The notes under the pieces are model-generated. The model did no database searches. It was not told the DNA's origin and saw nothing but the letters and a program-made list of their open reading frames with translations. Below, piece after piece: positions 33,867 to 42,976 of a stretch of DNA of 64,000 bases (position 1 is its first letter; each line of letters begins with the position of its first letter). The DNA is taken from contig NZ_KK853997.1 in assembly GCF_000696185.1 (NCBI RefSeq), positions 6,482,809 through 6,546,808 on the forward strand, written 5' to 3'. The stretch is from Kitasatospora cheerisanensis KCTC 2395 (GTDB taxonomy: Bacteria; Actinomycetota; Actinomycetes; Streptomycetales; Streptomycetaceae). A program made the position numbers and the translations under genes.

Positions 33867-35867
33867 ATGACTGCTGCGTACCCCCACCTGCTGGCCCCGC
33901 TCGACCTGGGCTTCACCACCCTGCCGAACCGGGTGGTGATGGGTTCCATGCACGTCGGCCTGGAGGAGGCCGAGCACGGCTTCGAGCGGATGGCCGCGTT
34001 CTACGCCGAGCGCGCCCGCGGCGGCGTCGGCCTGATCGTCACCGGCGGCATCGCCCCCAACGAGGCCGGCCGGCCCTGGGGCGGCGGCGCCAAGCTCACC
34101 ACCGAGGAGGAGGCCGCCGAACACCGCGCCATCACCGACGCGGTGCACGCCGAGGGCGGCAGGATCGCCCTGCAGATCCTGCACTTCGGGCGGTACGCCT
34201 ACCACGAGGACCTGGTCGCCCCGTCCGCCCTGCAGGCTCCGATCAGCCCGTTCGTCCCGCACGAGCTGACCGAGGAGCAGATCGAGCAGACCGTCGAGGA
34301 CTTCGCCCGCTGCGCCGAACTCGCCCGCGCCGCCGGGTACGACGGCGTCGAGATCATGGGCTCCGAGGGCTACCTGATCAACGAGTTCATCGCCCGGCAG
34401 ACCAACCACCGCACCGACGGCTGGGGCGGCTCCTACGAGAACCGGATGCGCTTCCCGGTCGAGATCGTCCGCCGGGTCCGCGAACGGGTCGGCGCCGACT
34501 TCATCGTCATCTACCGGCTGTCCATGCTCGACCTCGTCCCCGGCGGCTCCACCTTCGACGAGGTGGTGCGGCTCGCCGAGGAGATCGAGGCCGCCGGCGC
34601 GACCATCATCAACACCGGCATCGGCTGGCACGAGGCCCGCATCCCCACCATCGCCACCTCGGTGCCGCGCGGCGCGTTCGCCTGGGTCACCAAGAAGCTG
34701 ATGGGCCGGGTCGGCATCCCGCTGGTCACCACCAACCGCATCAACACCCCCGAACTCGCCGAGGAACTGCTCGCCACCGGGCACGCCGACCTGGTGTCGC
34801 TGGCCCGCCCGATGCTCGCCGACGCCGCCTTCGTCAACAAGGCCGCCGCCGGCACCCCCGAGGCCATCAACACCTGCATCGGCTGCAACCAGGCCTGCCT
34901 GGACCACACCTTCAGCGCGAAGATCACCTCCTGCCTGGTCAACCCGCGTGCCTGCCACGAGACCGAACTCGTGCTCTCGCCCACGCGGTTGCGCAAGCGG
35001 ATCGCCGTCGTCGGGGCCGGCCCCGCCGGCCTGGCCTTCGCCGTCTCCGCCGCCGACCGCGGCCACCAGGTCACCCTGTTCGACGCCGCGGACGAGATCG
35101 GCGGACAGCTCAACGTCGCCCGCCGCGTCCCCGGCAAGCAGGAGTTCGACGAGACGCTGCGCTACTACCGGCACGAACTCGCCCGCACCGGCGTCGAGTT
35201 GCGCCTCGGTGCGGTCGTCGGCGCGGACGAGCTGACCGGCTGGGACGAGGTGGTCCTCGCCACCGGCGTCACCCCGCGCGTCCCCGAGATCGACGGCGTC
35301 GACCACCCGAGCGTGCTCGGCTACCTCGACGTGCTGCGCGACGGCGCGAAGGTCGGCGACCGGGTCGCCGTGATCGGCGCCGGCGGCATCGGCTTCGACG
35401 TCGCCGAATACCTCACCGACCCGGGCGCCACCGACTTCCTCGCCACCTGGGGCGTCGACGCCGAGCACACCACCCCCGGCGGCCTCACCGCCCCCGCCCG
35501 CCCCGCCGTCCCGCGCAGCGTGCACCTGCTCCAGCGCAAGACCGGCAAGATCGGCGCCGGCCTCGGCAAGACCACCGGCTGGATCCACCGCACCGAACTG
35601 CGCCACCGCGGCGTCGTCATGGTCCCCGGCGTCGAGTACCGCCGCATCGACGACGCCGGCCTGCACGTGGTCGTCGACGGCGCCGAGCAGACCCTCCCCG
35701 TCGACACCGTGGTCCTCTGCGCCGGCCAGGAACCCCGCCGCGACCTCGTCGCAGCCCTCCGCGAGCGCGGCGTCGAACCGCACCTGATCGGCGGCGCCGA
35801 CGTGGCCGCCGAACTCGACGCCAAGCGCGCCATCGACCAGGGCACCCGCCTGGCCGCGACGCTCTGA
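33867..35867 (+). CDS. fadH: NADPH-dependent 2,4-dienoyl-CoA reductase
   Basis: A 666-residue flavoprotein of full FadH length. The N-terminal old-yellow-enzyme TIM barrel (about 1-360) holds FMN and substrate residues (SMHVGLEE, ILHFGRYAYHEDLVAPS, EIMGSEGYLINEF). The 4Fe-4S Cys cluster follows in INTCIGCNQACLDHTF and CLVNPRAC. The FAD part begins RIAVVGAGPAGLAFAVSAADRG and the NADPH site is VAVIGAGGIGFDVAEYL. It reduces 2,4-dienoyl-CoA in beta-oxidation of unsaturated fatty acids. ATG 33867 follows CGGAGG. The palindrome at 33797 suggests control by a fatty-acid-responsive TetR protein. Confidence 0.95.
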   Translation: MTAAYPHLLAPLDLGFTTLPNRVVMGSMHVGLEEAEHGFERMAAFYAERARGGVGLIVTGGIAPNEAGRPWGGGAKLTTEEEAAEHRAITDAVHAEGGRIALQILHFGRYAYHEDLVAPSALQAPISPFVPHELTEEQIEQTVEDFARCAELARAAGYDGVEIMGSEGYLINEFIARQTNHRTDGWGGSYENRMRFPVEIVRRVRERVGADFIVIYRLSMLDLVPGGSTFDEVVRLAEEIEAAGATIINTGIGWHEARIPTIATSVPRGAFAWVTKKLMGRVGIPLVTTNRINTPELAEELLATGHADLVSLARPMLADAAFVNKAAAGTPEAINTCIGCNQACLDHTFSAKITSCLVNPRACHETELVLSPTRLRKRIAVVGAGPAGLAFAVSAADRGHQVTLFDAADEIGGQLNVARRVPGKQEFDETLRYYRHELARTGVELRLGAVVGADELTGWDEVVLATGVTPRVPEIDGVDHPSVLGYLDVLRDGAKVGDRVAVIGAGGIGFDVAEYLTDPGATDFLATWGVDAEHTTPGGLTAPARPAVPRSVHLLQRKTGKIGAGLGKTTGWIHRTELRHRGVVMVPGVEYRRIDDAGLHVVVDGAEQTLPVDTVVLCAGQEPRRDLVAALRERGVEPHLIGGADVAAELDAKRAIDQGTRLAATL

Positions 35868-35893
35868 CCCTCCGGGACCCGGGCACCTGAGCT

Positions 35894-35951
35894 CCCGCCC
35901 CGCCCCTTCCGTCCGGCGCGGCGGGGGCGAGGGCGAGCGGGGCGGGGCGGG
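35894..35951 (+). terminator. GC-rich hairpin with G-run stretch after fadH
   Basis: CCCGCCCCGCCCC (35894-35906) pairs with GGGGCGGGGCGGG (35939-35951). The right arm sits in a stretch (35921-35963) with eight G runs of three to five, which could also form a G-quadruplex on the plus strand. It likely ends the fadH transcript. Confidence 0.6.
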
Positions 35952-36084
35952 GGCGGGCGGGGGACAACCCCACCATTGCCGGTCCCGGTGCCCCCACGGT
36001 CGGTCCGCCTGCTGGCACCATGGGCCAGTGGATCTTGATGGCGCAGGCTGGGCACACAAGCCTCCCCGAACGAAGGAAGCCTCC

Positions 36085-36942
36085 GTGCCCCACCCGAAAT
36101 CCCGCCGCGCCGCCGCCCGCGCGATCGTCGCCGGAACCCTTGCCGCCCTCGCGTTCGCCACCGTCACGGCGGGCAGCGCCGGGGCCGTCATCAACGGCGA
36201 CGACGCCGGCGAACGCTACCCCTTCATGGCCGCGATCCCGATGTCGGCCCCCGAAGCGGGCCTGCTGGACGGCAGTTGCGGCGGTTCGCTGATCGACCGT
36301 CAGTGGGTCCTGACCGCCGCCCACTGCGTGACCGGGGAGGGCATCGAACTGGACGGCACCGTCCGGATCGGCAGCGACCGGCGCACCTCCGGGGGCACCG
36401 TGCGGAAGATCGACCGGACCTTCGTGCACCCCGGCTACGCGAACGGCGGCGGGACGAGCTTCAACACCGACGACCTCGCGCTGATCCGGCTCGACCGGCC
36501 CGTCGCCCAGCGGCCCGTCCCGATCGCGAAGGAGGCCGGGCGGCCCGGGACGCCCACCCGACTGCTCGGCTTCGGCACCACCGTGGAAGGCGAGTTCGCC
36601 TTCTCCGAGCGGCTCCAGCAGTTGAACACCCGGCTGGGAGCGCCCTCCGAATGCGCGCCCGGATACGCCGGCCCGACCAGGCTGTGCACGATCAGCCTGA
36701 AGCCCCACGCGATGGCCTGCCACGGCGACTCCGGCGGCCCGCAGCTCCAGAAGTCCCGGGCCGGCCGCTGGGAGCTGGTCGGCGTCACCTCGGGCCCGGG
36801 CGCCCCGAACGTGCCCTGCTCGGGAGGCCCCGGCCTGTACACCAGCGCCCCGGCCTACGCGGACTGGATCAAGCAGACCATGAAGGCCGGCGACGACCGC
36901 GGCCCCGCGAACGCCGCGCCCCCGGGGCCGGTCGGCCACTGA
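36085..36942 (+). CDS. Secreted trypsin-like serine protease (S1)
   Basis: A 285-residue exported protease. Residues 1-33 are a signal peptide (SRRAAARAIVAGTLAALAFA...AGSAGA). The mature N-terminus VINGDDAGERYPFMAAI resembles an IVGG-type start after a very short or absent propeptide. Triad: His in VLTAAHCV, Asp in TDDLALIRL, Ser in ACHGDSGGPQL. The residue six before the catalytic Ser is not Asp (AMACHGDSGG), so trypsin-like Arg/Lys specificity is not assured. GTG 36085 has GAAGGAAG upstream. It is separate from the downstream conflict cassette (141-base gap, own signal peptide). Confidence 0.9.
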   Translation: MPHPKSRRAAARAIVAGTLAALAFATVTAGSAGAVINGDDAGERYPFMAAIPMSAPEAGLLDGSCGGSLIDRQWVLTAAHCVTGEGIELDGTVRIGSDRRTSGGTVRKIDRTFVHPGYANGGGTSFNTDDLALIRLDRPVAQRPVPIAKEAGRPGTPTRLLGFGTTVEGEFAFSERLQQLNTRLGAPSECAPGYAGPTRLCTISLKPHAMACHGDSGGPQLQKSRAGRWELVGVTSGPGAPNVPCSGGPGLYTSAPAYADWIKQTMKAGDDRGPANAAPPGPVGH

Positions 36943-37083
36943 GACGCCCCGCCCGCGGTCGTCGGGCGGCTCGGTCCCGAAGTCCCGCAACCGGCCGGCC
37001 GGGGAGGGGTGGCGGTGGGGCGGTGCGGGTGGCGGCGGGGGGATCCAGACTGGTGGTCGGGGCGTTCTTCTGCGAGGTGCGCC

Positions 37084-37998
37084 ATGGAGTTGGCAGTCGT
37101 CTATGTGCACGGGATCGGCAACAAGCCGCCGGAGGCGGAGCTGAACGCGCAGTGGGACGACGCACTGTTCGGGCGGGCGATGGGCGGGCGGTCGCGGCTG
37201 GCGTACTGGGCGCCGCTGCGGTACCCGCAGCCGCTGCCGGGGGCCACCGACGGGGACGCGGAGCGGCCGGCGGCGTCGCCGCTGGAGGTCGCCGTCCGGG
37301 CCGTGCCCGTCCCGCCGGAGGACTTCGCGAAGTCGGTGCTCGCCGAGGCGCGCGGCGAGAGCGTCCCGCCGTCCGCGTTCGAGAGCGGCCGGGCGCCCGC
37401 GGCGGGCCCGGACGAGGCGGCGCTGGAGAAGTGGCTGACCGACATGACGTACGCGGCCGAGGCGCTCGGGGCCGGGGAGGACGGCGACCGGGCGCTGGAG
37501 GTGCTGCCGCTGCCCCGGTCCGGGCGGACGGCCGTGTTCCGGCTGCTGATCCAGCGGGCGTTCAAGGACGTGTACGCCTACTTCTTCGGCGGTCTCGGCG
37601 AGCCGATCCGGGAGGTCGCGCGGCAGGCCCTGGCCGGCACCGAGGGCCCGGTCGTGGTGGTGGGCCACAGCCTGGGCTCGGTCGTCGCCTACGAGGTGCT
37701 GCGCGCGGCCGGCCGCGAGGTGCCGCTGTTCGTGACCATCGGGTCGCCGCTCGGGATCACCGAGATCCAGGACCGGCTGGAGCAGCCGCTGGAGGTGCCG
37801 CCCGGCGTGGCCGCCTGGCGCAACGCCTCCGACACCCGGGACCTGGTCGCGCTGGACCACACGGTGCGCCCGGAGTTCCGGCCGGGCGAGCTGACCGAGG
37901 ACGTGACGGTGGTCAACGACAGCGCCAACCACCACGGGGCGCAGCAGTACTTGAGCAGCGCGGCGGTCCGCGACCCGGTCCGCGCGCTGGTCGGCTGA
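37084..37998 (+). CDS. Alpha/beta hydrolase (predicted esterase/lipase), first gene of the EAD/STAND cassette
   Basis: A 304-residue cytoplasmic protein. It opens VVYVHGIGNKPP (HG oxyanion motif); the nucleophile elbow is VVVVGHSLGSVVAYEVL (GHSLG Ser); Asp is likely in NASDTRDLVALDH and His in DSANHHGAQQYL. A helical insert (about 60-180) separates the first strand from the elbow. It looks catalytically complete. Position matters: 27 bases upstream of the EAD1-trypsin gene, same strand, so probably in one operon and a possible second effector (lipid or ester cleavage). No signal peptide. ATG 37084. Confidence 0.85.
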   Translation: MELAVVYVHGIGNKPPEAELNAQWDDALFGRAMGGRSRLAYWAPLRYPQPLPGATDGDAERPAASPLEVAVRAVPVPPEDFAKSVLAEARGESVPPSAFESGRAPAAGPDEAALEKWLTDMTYAAEALGAGEDGDRALEVLPLPRSGRTAVFRLLIQRAFKDVYAYFFGGLGEPIREVARQALAGTEGPVVVVGHSLGSVVAYEVLRAAGREVPLFVTIGSPLGITEIQDRLEQPLEVPPGVAAWRNASDTRDLVALDHTVRPEFRPGELTEDVTVVNDSANHHGAQQYLSSAAVRDPVRALVG

Positions 37999-38025
37999 GC
38001 GGGCGGAGCCCGAGGGAGTCCGGCC

Positions 38026-39135
38026 ATGGCCATGTCGGGACGGGACTTGAAGAAGGCCAGCGAGGCCTTCCAGGACGCGTTCGACCTGAACTCGTTCGAC
38101 CAGATGCTGCGCTTCCACCTCTCCCGCAAACGGGAGGGGATCTCGCTCGGCGCGAGCCTCGCCGTCGTCGTGTTCGAGGTACTGGACACGGCGGACCGCG
38201 AGGGGTGGATCCAGGAGCTGATCGCGGGCGCCCGCGAGTCCAACCCGGGGAACCCGCAACTCGCCGAGTTCGCCGAGGGGTTCGGGCTGGCACCGGTCGG
38301 CCGGGAGCGGCGGGACGCACTTCAGCGGGTGCTGGGCGCCTAGCCGGGCTACCTCGACCCGGAGGCCTGGCGGACCCGGCTGGGCGCGCTGGAGGGCCTG
38401 GTGGGCCGGGTCGAGTACCCGGTCGGCGGCCTGCGGGCGACCGGCACCGCCCTGCTGGTCGGCCCCGACACGGCCATGACGAACCACCACGTCCTGGAAC
38501 CGGTGATCACCGGGGACGTGCCGCCGTCGTCCGTCGTCCTCCGCCTCGACCACCGCAGGTCGGCCGACGGGACGGTGCTCAACCCCGGCACCGAGTACCG
38601 GCTCCGCGGCGCGGACTGGCTGCTGGACTCCAGCCCGCCGAGCACGGTCGACACCGCCCTCGACCCCGGCGACCGGCTGCCCACCGAGGACGAACTCGAC
38701 TACGCGGTGTTCCGCCTCGACCCGGCCCCCGGCGAGGACTCCGTCGCACCCGACCGGGCGGCGCCGACCGCACCCGCCCGGGGCTGGATCACCGGCTTCG
38801 CCGAACTGCCGCCGGCCGGCAGCACGCTGTTCGTGCTCCAGCACCCCGCCGAGCGCCCGCTGACCCTGGCGTTCGGCGCGCTGCTCGGCGTCAACGCCAA
38901 CACCACCAGGGTGCGCCACGGCGTCGACACCGAGGGCGGCTCCTCGGGCGCGCCCTGCTTCAACCGCAACCTCGAACTGGTGGCGCTGCACCACTCCGGC
39001 GACCCGAACTTCGATCCGGCGCACCGCCCCGAGTACAACGAGGCGGTGCCGCTGCACGCCGTCCACGAGCGGCTCGCCCGCCGCGGCGCGGCCGACCAGG
39101 TCTTCCCGTCCGGCGGCGGCGGGAGCGCCCCGTGA
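38026..39135 (+). pseudogene. EAD1-like adaptor domain plus trypsin-like protease, interrupted by in-frame TAG
   Basis: Without the stop this is a 369-residue protein. Residues 1-90 (GRDLKKASEAFQDAFDLNSF, DQMLRFHLSRKREGISLGA, EGWIQELIAGARESNPGNPQ) match effector-associated domain 1, a death-like helical adaptor. TAG at 38341-38343 follows RRDALQRVLGA; the same frame then continues PGYLDPEAWRTRLGALEGLV and a chymotrypsin-fold protease with His (AMTNHHVLEPV), Asp (ELDYAVFRLD) and Ser (EGGSSGAPCF). The conserved linker lies beyond the TAG, so the stop cuts a single gene. If both halves are made separately, the protease could start at GTG 38401. The trypsin-EAD design is known from predicted NTP-dependent conflict systems of multicellular bacteria. 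Its 3' end overlaps the next gene by GTGA. Confidence 0.82.
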
Positions 39136-40172
39136 ACCTGTCCGGGCCCGACTTCCAGCGCGTGGTGACGGTGGTCGCCCAGCTGTACGACCTCGACGCC
39201 CTGCGGTTCGACCTGCGCGGGATCGAGCACTCGCTGCGCGCCCTGCCCGGCGGCCGGACCATGGAGGCCGTCGTGCAGGACGTCGTCGACGACGCCGAGC
39301 GGACCGGCTGGCTCCCCGACCTGCTGACCATGCTCGCGGCCTGCCGGTACCCGGGCGTGTGCGAGGTGGCCGGCGAACTGCTCGCGAAGCAGGCCGGCCC
39401 GCCGGACCAGCCCGACCCGTTCCTGATGGACCTGGTGGGCCAGCGGCTCTGCGTGGACCGCGCGCTGCTCCGGAGCCACTTCAAGGACCTGGTGTCGGCC
39501 AGCCGGAGCCGGGTGCTGGTGGTCAACGGTCAGCGGCCCTGCGGGAAGTCGTTCACTTACTTCTTCGTCACCCACATCGCCGCCCGGGAGGGGACCTTCC
39601 GCCCCGTACTGATCGACCTCGCCCTCTGGCGCCGGCCGTGCACCCCCTACCACCTGATGGCCTCGATCGCCCGCCAACTCGGCCTGGCCGCCCCGGCGGT
39701 GGACCCCTCCGCCGAGGACGGCGGCGAGGCGGTCGACCTGGTCGACTGGCTGGTCGGGGAGCTCGGCCGCGACTCCTCGCCGGACTGCCGGTACGTCTTC
39801 GTCATCGACAGCGTGGACCGGGTCCGGATGCTGGAGGAGACCGAGAGCCTGATCTCCTTCCTCGCGGGCGCCGCCCTGCGCGAGAAGATCCCGGGCCTGC
39901 GGGTCGTGCTGCTCGGCTACAGCCGGCTCGACCTGAGCCCGCTGGACTCGGTCCTCTCCGAGGTGGTCCGGCCGGTCGACGAGCAGGTGGTCCGCGAGCT
40001 GTTCCTCAGACTGGCGGACCTCGCCGAGGTCGACCTCGACCGGGACGCGGCCGCGCTCGCCGCCGAGCACGTGTTCCGGCTGCTGCCGGCCGACCCCGGG
40101 CAGCGGCTCGGCGAACTGTCCAACGCCATCCGGACCGTCGAAGAGGGCCTGTTCGGGCGGGTGGTGATGTAG
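39132..40172 (+). CDS. EAD1-like domain plus P-loop NTPase
   Basis: A 346-residue protein. Residues 1-85 (LSGPDFQRVVTVVAQLYDLD, AVVQDVVDDAERTGWLPDLL) repeat the EAD1-like pattern of the upstream protease gene, so homotypic binding between the two products is likely. The P-loop domain (about 115-330) has Walker A VVNGQRPCGKSFT, Walker B YVFVIDSVDRV and a following LREKIPGLRVVLLGYSRLD strand. It lacks a C-terminal repeat region, so it looks like a signalling intermediate rather than a sensor. GTG 39132 overlaps the upstream stop; the next gene starts at the base after its stop. Class within P-loop NTPases (AAA/STAND type) is inferred. Confidence 0.82.
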   Translation: MNLSGPDFQRVVTVVAQLYDLDALRFDLRGIEHSLRALPGGRTMEAVVQDVVDDAERTGWLPDLLTMLAACRYPGVCEVAGELLAKQAGPPDQPDPFLMDLVGQRLCVDRALLRSHFKDLVSASRSRVLVVNGQRPCGKSFTYFFVTHIAAREGTFRPVLIDLALWRRPCTPYHLMASIARQLGLAAPAVDPSAEDGGEAVDLVDWLVGELGRDSSPDCRYVFVIDSVDRVRMLEETESLISFLAGAALREKIPGLRVVLLGYSRLDLSPLDSVLSEVVRPVDEQVVRELFLRLADLAEVDLDRDAAALAAEHVFRLLPADPGQRLGELSNAIRTVEEGLFGRVVM

Positions 40173-42976
40173 ATGAAGCGGCCGCGGCCACGGATCACCG
40201 CCGAGATGGCCGACGAGCGGCTGTCCTCGCTCGCCCGCGGGGAGGCCGCGGCGCCCAACGAGGCCGAACGTGCCTACCGGGCCGCGGCGGCCGTCCTGGT
40301 CGGCTTCGACCCCGAGACGATCCGCCCGGTCGGCCGCGAACCCGACGACGGCGCCCGCGACGCGCTGGCCCGGGCCAGCGAGCCGGTCCACGGCGACGGC
40401 GGCCGCGTCGAGCTGCGCCTGCGGGACTCGGCCCGGCGCGAGGCGATCGCCGGGCTGGACGGGCCGGACGCCGTCCGCCGGGCACTGGCCGCCAACCCCG
40501 ACCAGCCGCACGGACCGGTCCAGGACGCCCTCACCGCGTACCTGACCGGAACCGCGCCGCCGCTCGCGCAGCAGTCCCTCACCGAACTCCTCGCCACCGC
40601 CCGGGTCGCCGACTGGATCGCCGGGGCGGTCCCCGGCCTGCCCCCGCAGGAGGAGATCAACGCGCACATCGAGCGGCGCCAGCTGCTCGCCCCGCTGGCC
40701 CGGCTGGTCGGCGACCACTTCGGCGGCCGCGACGCCGTCCTGGAGGAGCTCGCCGAGCACGTCGGCGGGGCGACCGCGGCCGTGCCGCTGCTGCTGCGGG
40801 GCCGGGCGGCATCGGGAAGTCCACGGTGCTGGCGAAGTTCCTCCTGGACCGGGCCGGCGAACACGCCGCCGAGCCGCTCCCGTTCGCCTACCTCGACCTG
40901 GACCGGCCCGGCATGCTGGCCCAGGAGCCGCTCAGCCTGCTGCTCGAATCGGCGCGCCAACTCCGGATCCAGTTCCCCGAGTTGCGGCCCGCCGAGCAGC
41001 GCTTCCGGGCGGCCTGGATCGGCCGGGCCCAGCTCCCCGACTTCGACCGGCTGGCCTCCGCCGTCCCCGAGCCCACGGCGGGCTCCCGGGCCACCGCCGA
41101 CCACATCACCGCCTCGCCGACGCTGCTGACGGCCCCCGCCGAACGGCCCCGGCTCTACCGCGACTTCACCGGATTCCTGGCCCACGGCTTCCCGGGCCGC
41201 CCGGTCCTGCTGGCGATCGACAACTTCGAGACCACCCAGCGGCAGGGCCCCGAGGCGCTCGCCGAACTCTGGCGGATGTTCGACCAGTTCGCCCGCCGCA
41301 GCCCACTGCTCCGGGTGGTGCTGGCCGGCCGCGCCGAGGTCGACCGGCCGACCCGCTCGATCGAGGTGCCGCACTTCGACCGCGAGGCGGCCCGCGGCTA
41401 CCTGACCGCCCTGATGGAGCCGGACACCGCCCCGGACCCGGCGGACGCCGACCACCTGATCGACACGGTCGGCGGCAACCCGCTCAGCCTGCGCCTCGCC
41501 GCCGACCTGCTCGGCTGCGGGGGACGGGCCGAACTCGCCGACGTCCGGGCGGAGAACACCCGGGCCCCGGCCGGCGACCGGATCCAGGGCCGGCTCTACC
41601 GGCGGGTGCTCGACCACATCGAGGACCCGGACGTCCGGAAGCTCGCCAGGCTGGGACTCGTCGTCCGGCGGATCACCCCGGGCGTGATCAGGCACGTGCT
41701 CGCCGCGCCCTGCGGCGTCGAGGCGCCGGACGACGCCCGGGCCGGGGAGCTGTTCGACCTCTGCGGCCGGGAGGCCGTCCTGCTCACCCGCGCACCCGAC
41801 GGGGCGCTCGAACACCGCGGCGACGTCCGGCGGCAGCTGCTCCCGCTGCTGCGGCAGGACGAGTCGGCGGAGGTCGCGGCGATCCACCGGGCCGCCGTGC
41901 AGTACTACCGCGGGTGCACCAGCCAGGCCGACCGGGCCGAGGAGCTCTACCACCGGCTCAGCCTCGGCGAGCCGGTGGCCGCCCTGGACGCCCGCTGGGT
42001 GCCCGGCGTGGAAGCCCTGCTGATCCGCTCCCTGGACGACCTGCCGCCGCGCGGGCAGGCCTACCTCGCCTCCCGCTCGGGCGTCACCCTGGCGCCCGCG
42101 AAGCTGCGGCAGGTGCCGATCGCGGAGTGGGAGCGGCACGCGGAGGTCCAGGTCACCAAGCTGCTGTCGCTGGGCGACGCCGACGCCGCGCTGGACGTGC
42201 TGGCCACCCATCCCTCCGGCCGGGCCAGCGCCCGGACGTTGCTGCTCGAATCCCGGGTCCGGGCCGAACTCGGCGACGAGGACAGGGCCGCCGCCCTGGC
42301 GGCCCTCGCCAGGGACCGGGCGGCCGAGGAGGACGACGGCGAGACCCTGGTCGAGGCGGTGTACACCCAGGCCGTCGCGGCGGTGGCGCGCGGCGAGGCC
42401 GGGCGGGCCCGGCAGTTGCTCGCGGAGGCCGCCCGGCTCGCCGAGCGGCGCAGCGAACCGCTCATGCCGCTGCGGATCCAACTGGCCCGCTGGCAGCTGG
42501 CCCGGCAGGTGCGGCGCTCGTCCGGCTCGGCCCGCCGCGAGGCCGCGGAGGCCCGGGAGCGGCTGGCGGAACTGTGCGACGAACCCGGGGTCGAGGCCGC
42601 CTCCCGGGACCAGGCGCTGCTGCTCGGACTGACCGTCGCCGTCGGCGACCTGCGGCCCGAACTGGTCTGGCAGAGCCTGCGCGTGATCGGCCTGCGGAAG
42701 CTCTCGACCGGCCAGCGCAACCGGCTGGCGCGGGCACTGGAGCGCTGGGCGGAGACCTCGGGACCTGCGCCGGCCCAGGTGCCCGAGCCGCGGACGGCCG
42801 ACGCCTGGAAGCGCTGGCTGGCCGACACCTCACCGGCCCAACCGGCAGGCTCGCTGGCGGCGTTGAGCACCGCCGCGGGCAGCGCCCAGATCGCCGCCGT
42901 GCTCCGCCTGATCTACCAGCAGTGGGTGGCCGCCCGGGCCTCGCGCGGGCGCGCCCAGGGCGTGTCTGACAAATGA
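40173..42976 (+). CDS. STAND ATPase (NB-ARC-like), frame broken inside Walker A
   Basis: ATG 40173 follows the previous TAG directly. Residues 1-208 form an alpha-helical N-terminal region (AERAYRAAAAVLVGFDPETI, QSLTELLATARVADWIAGAV). The frame changes at 40802-40806; restoring one C gives LLLRGPGGIGKSTVLAKFLL, an intact Walker A, and about 934 residues in all. Then Walker B PVLLAIDNFET, sensor LLRVVLAGRAEV, and a GGNPLSLRLAADL motif matching the GLPL/GxP motif of STAND proteins. The C-terminal 400 residues are TPR-like helices (LLSLGDADAALDVLATH, LVEAVYTQAVAAVARGEAGR), the usual ligand-sensing part. STAND ATPases act as ligand-triggered switches in immunity or programmed death. Last gene of the cassette. 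Confidence 0.85.

Noticed and set aside
36085..36942. Secreted trypsin as a fifth member of the EAD/STAND cassette
   Set aside because: It has a signal peptide, no EAD, and a 141-base gap before the hydrolase gene, so it is probably an ordinary exported protease.
35617..39066. 1149-codon open frame opposite the protease and EAD genes
   Set aside because: Antisense shadow; the plus strand carries three well-defined domains with intact active sites.
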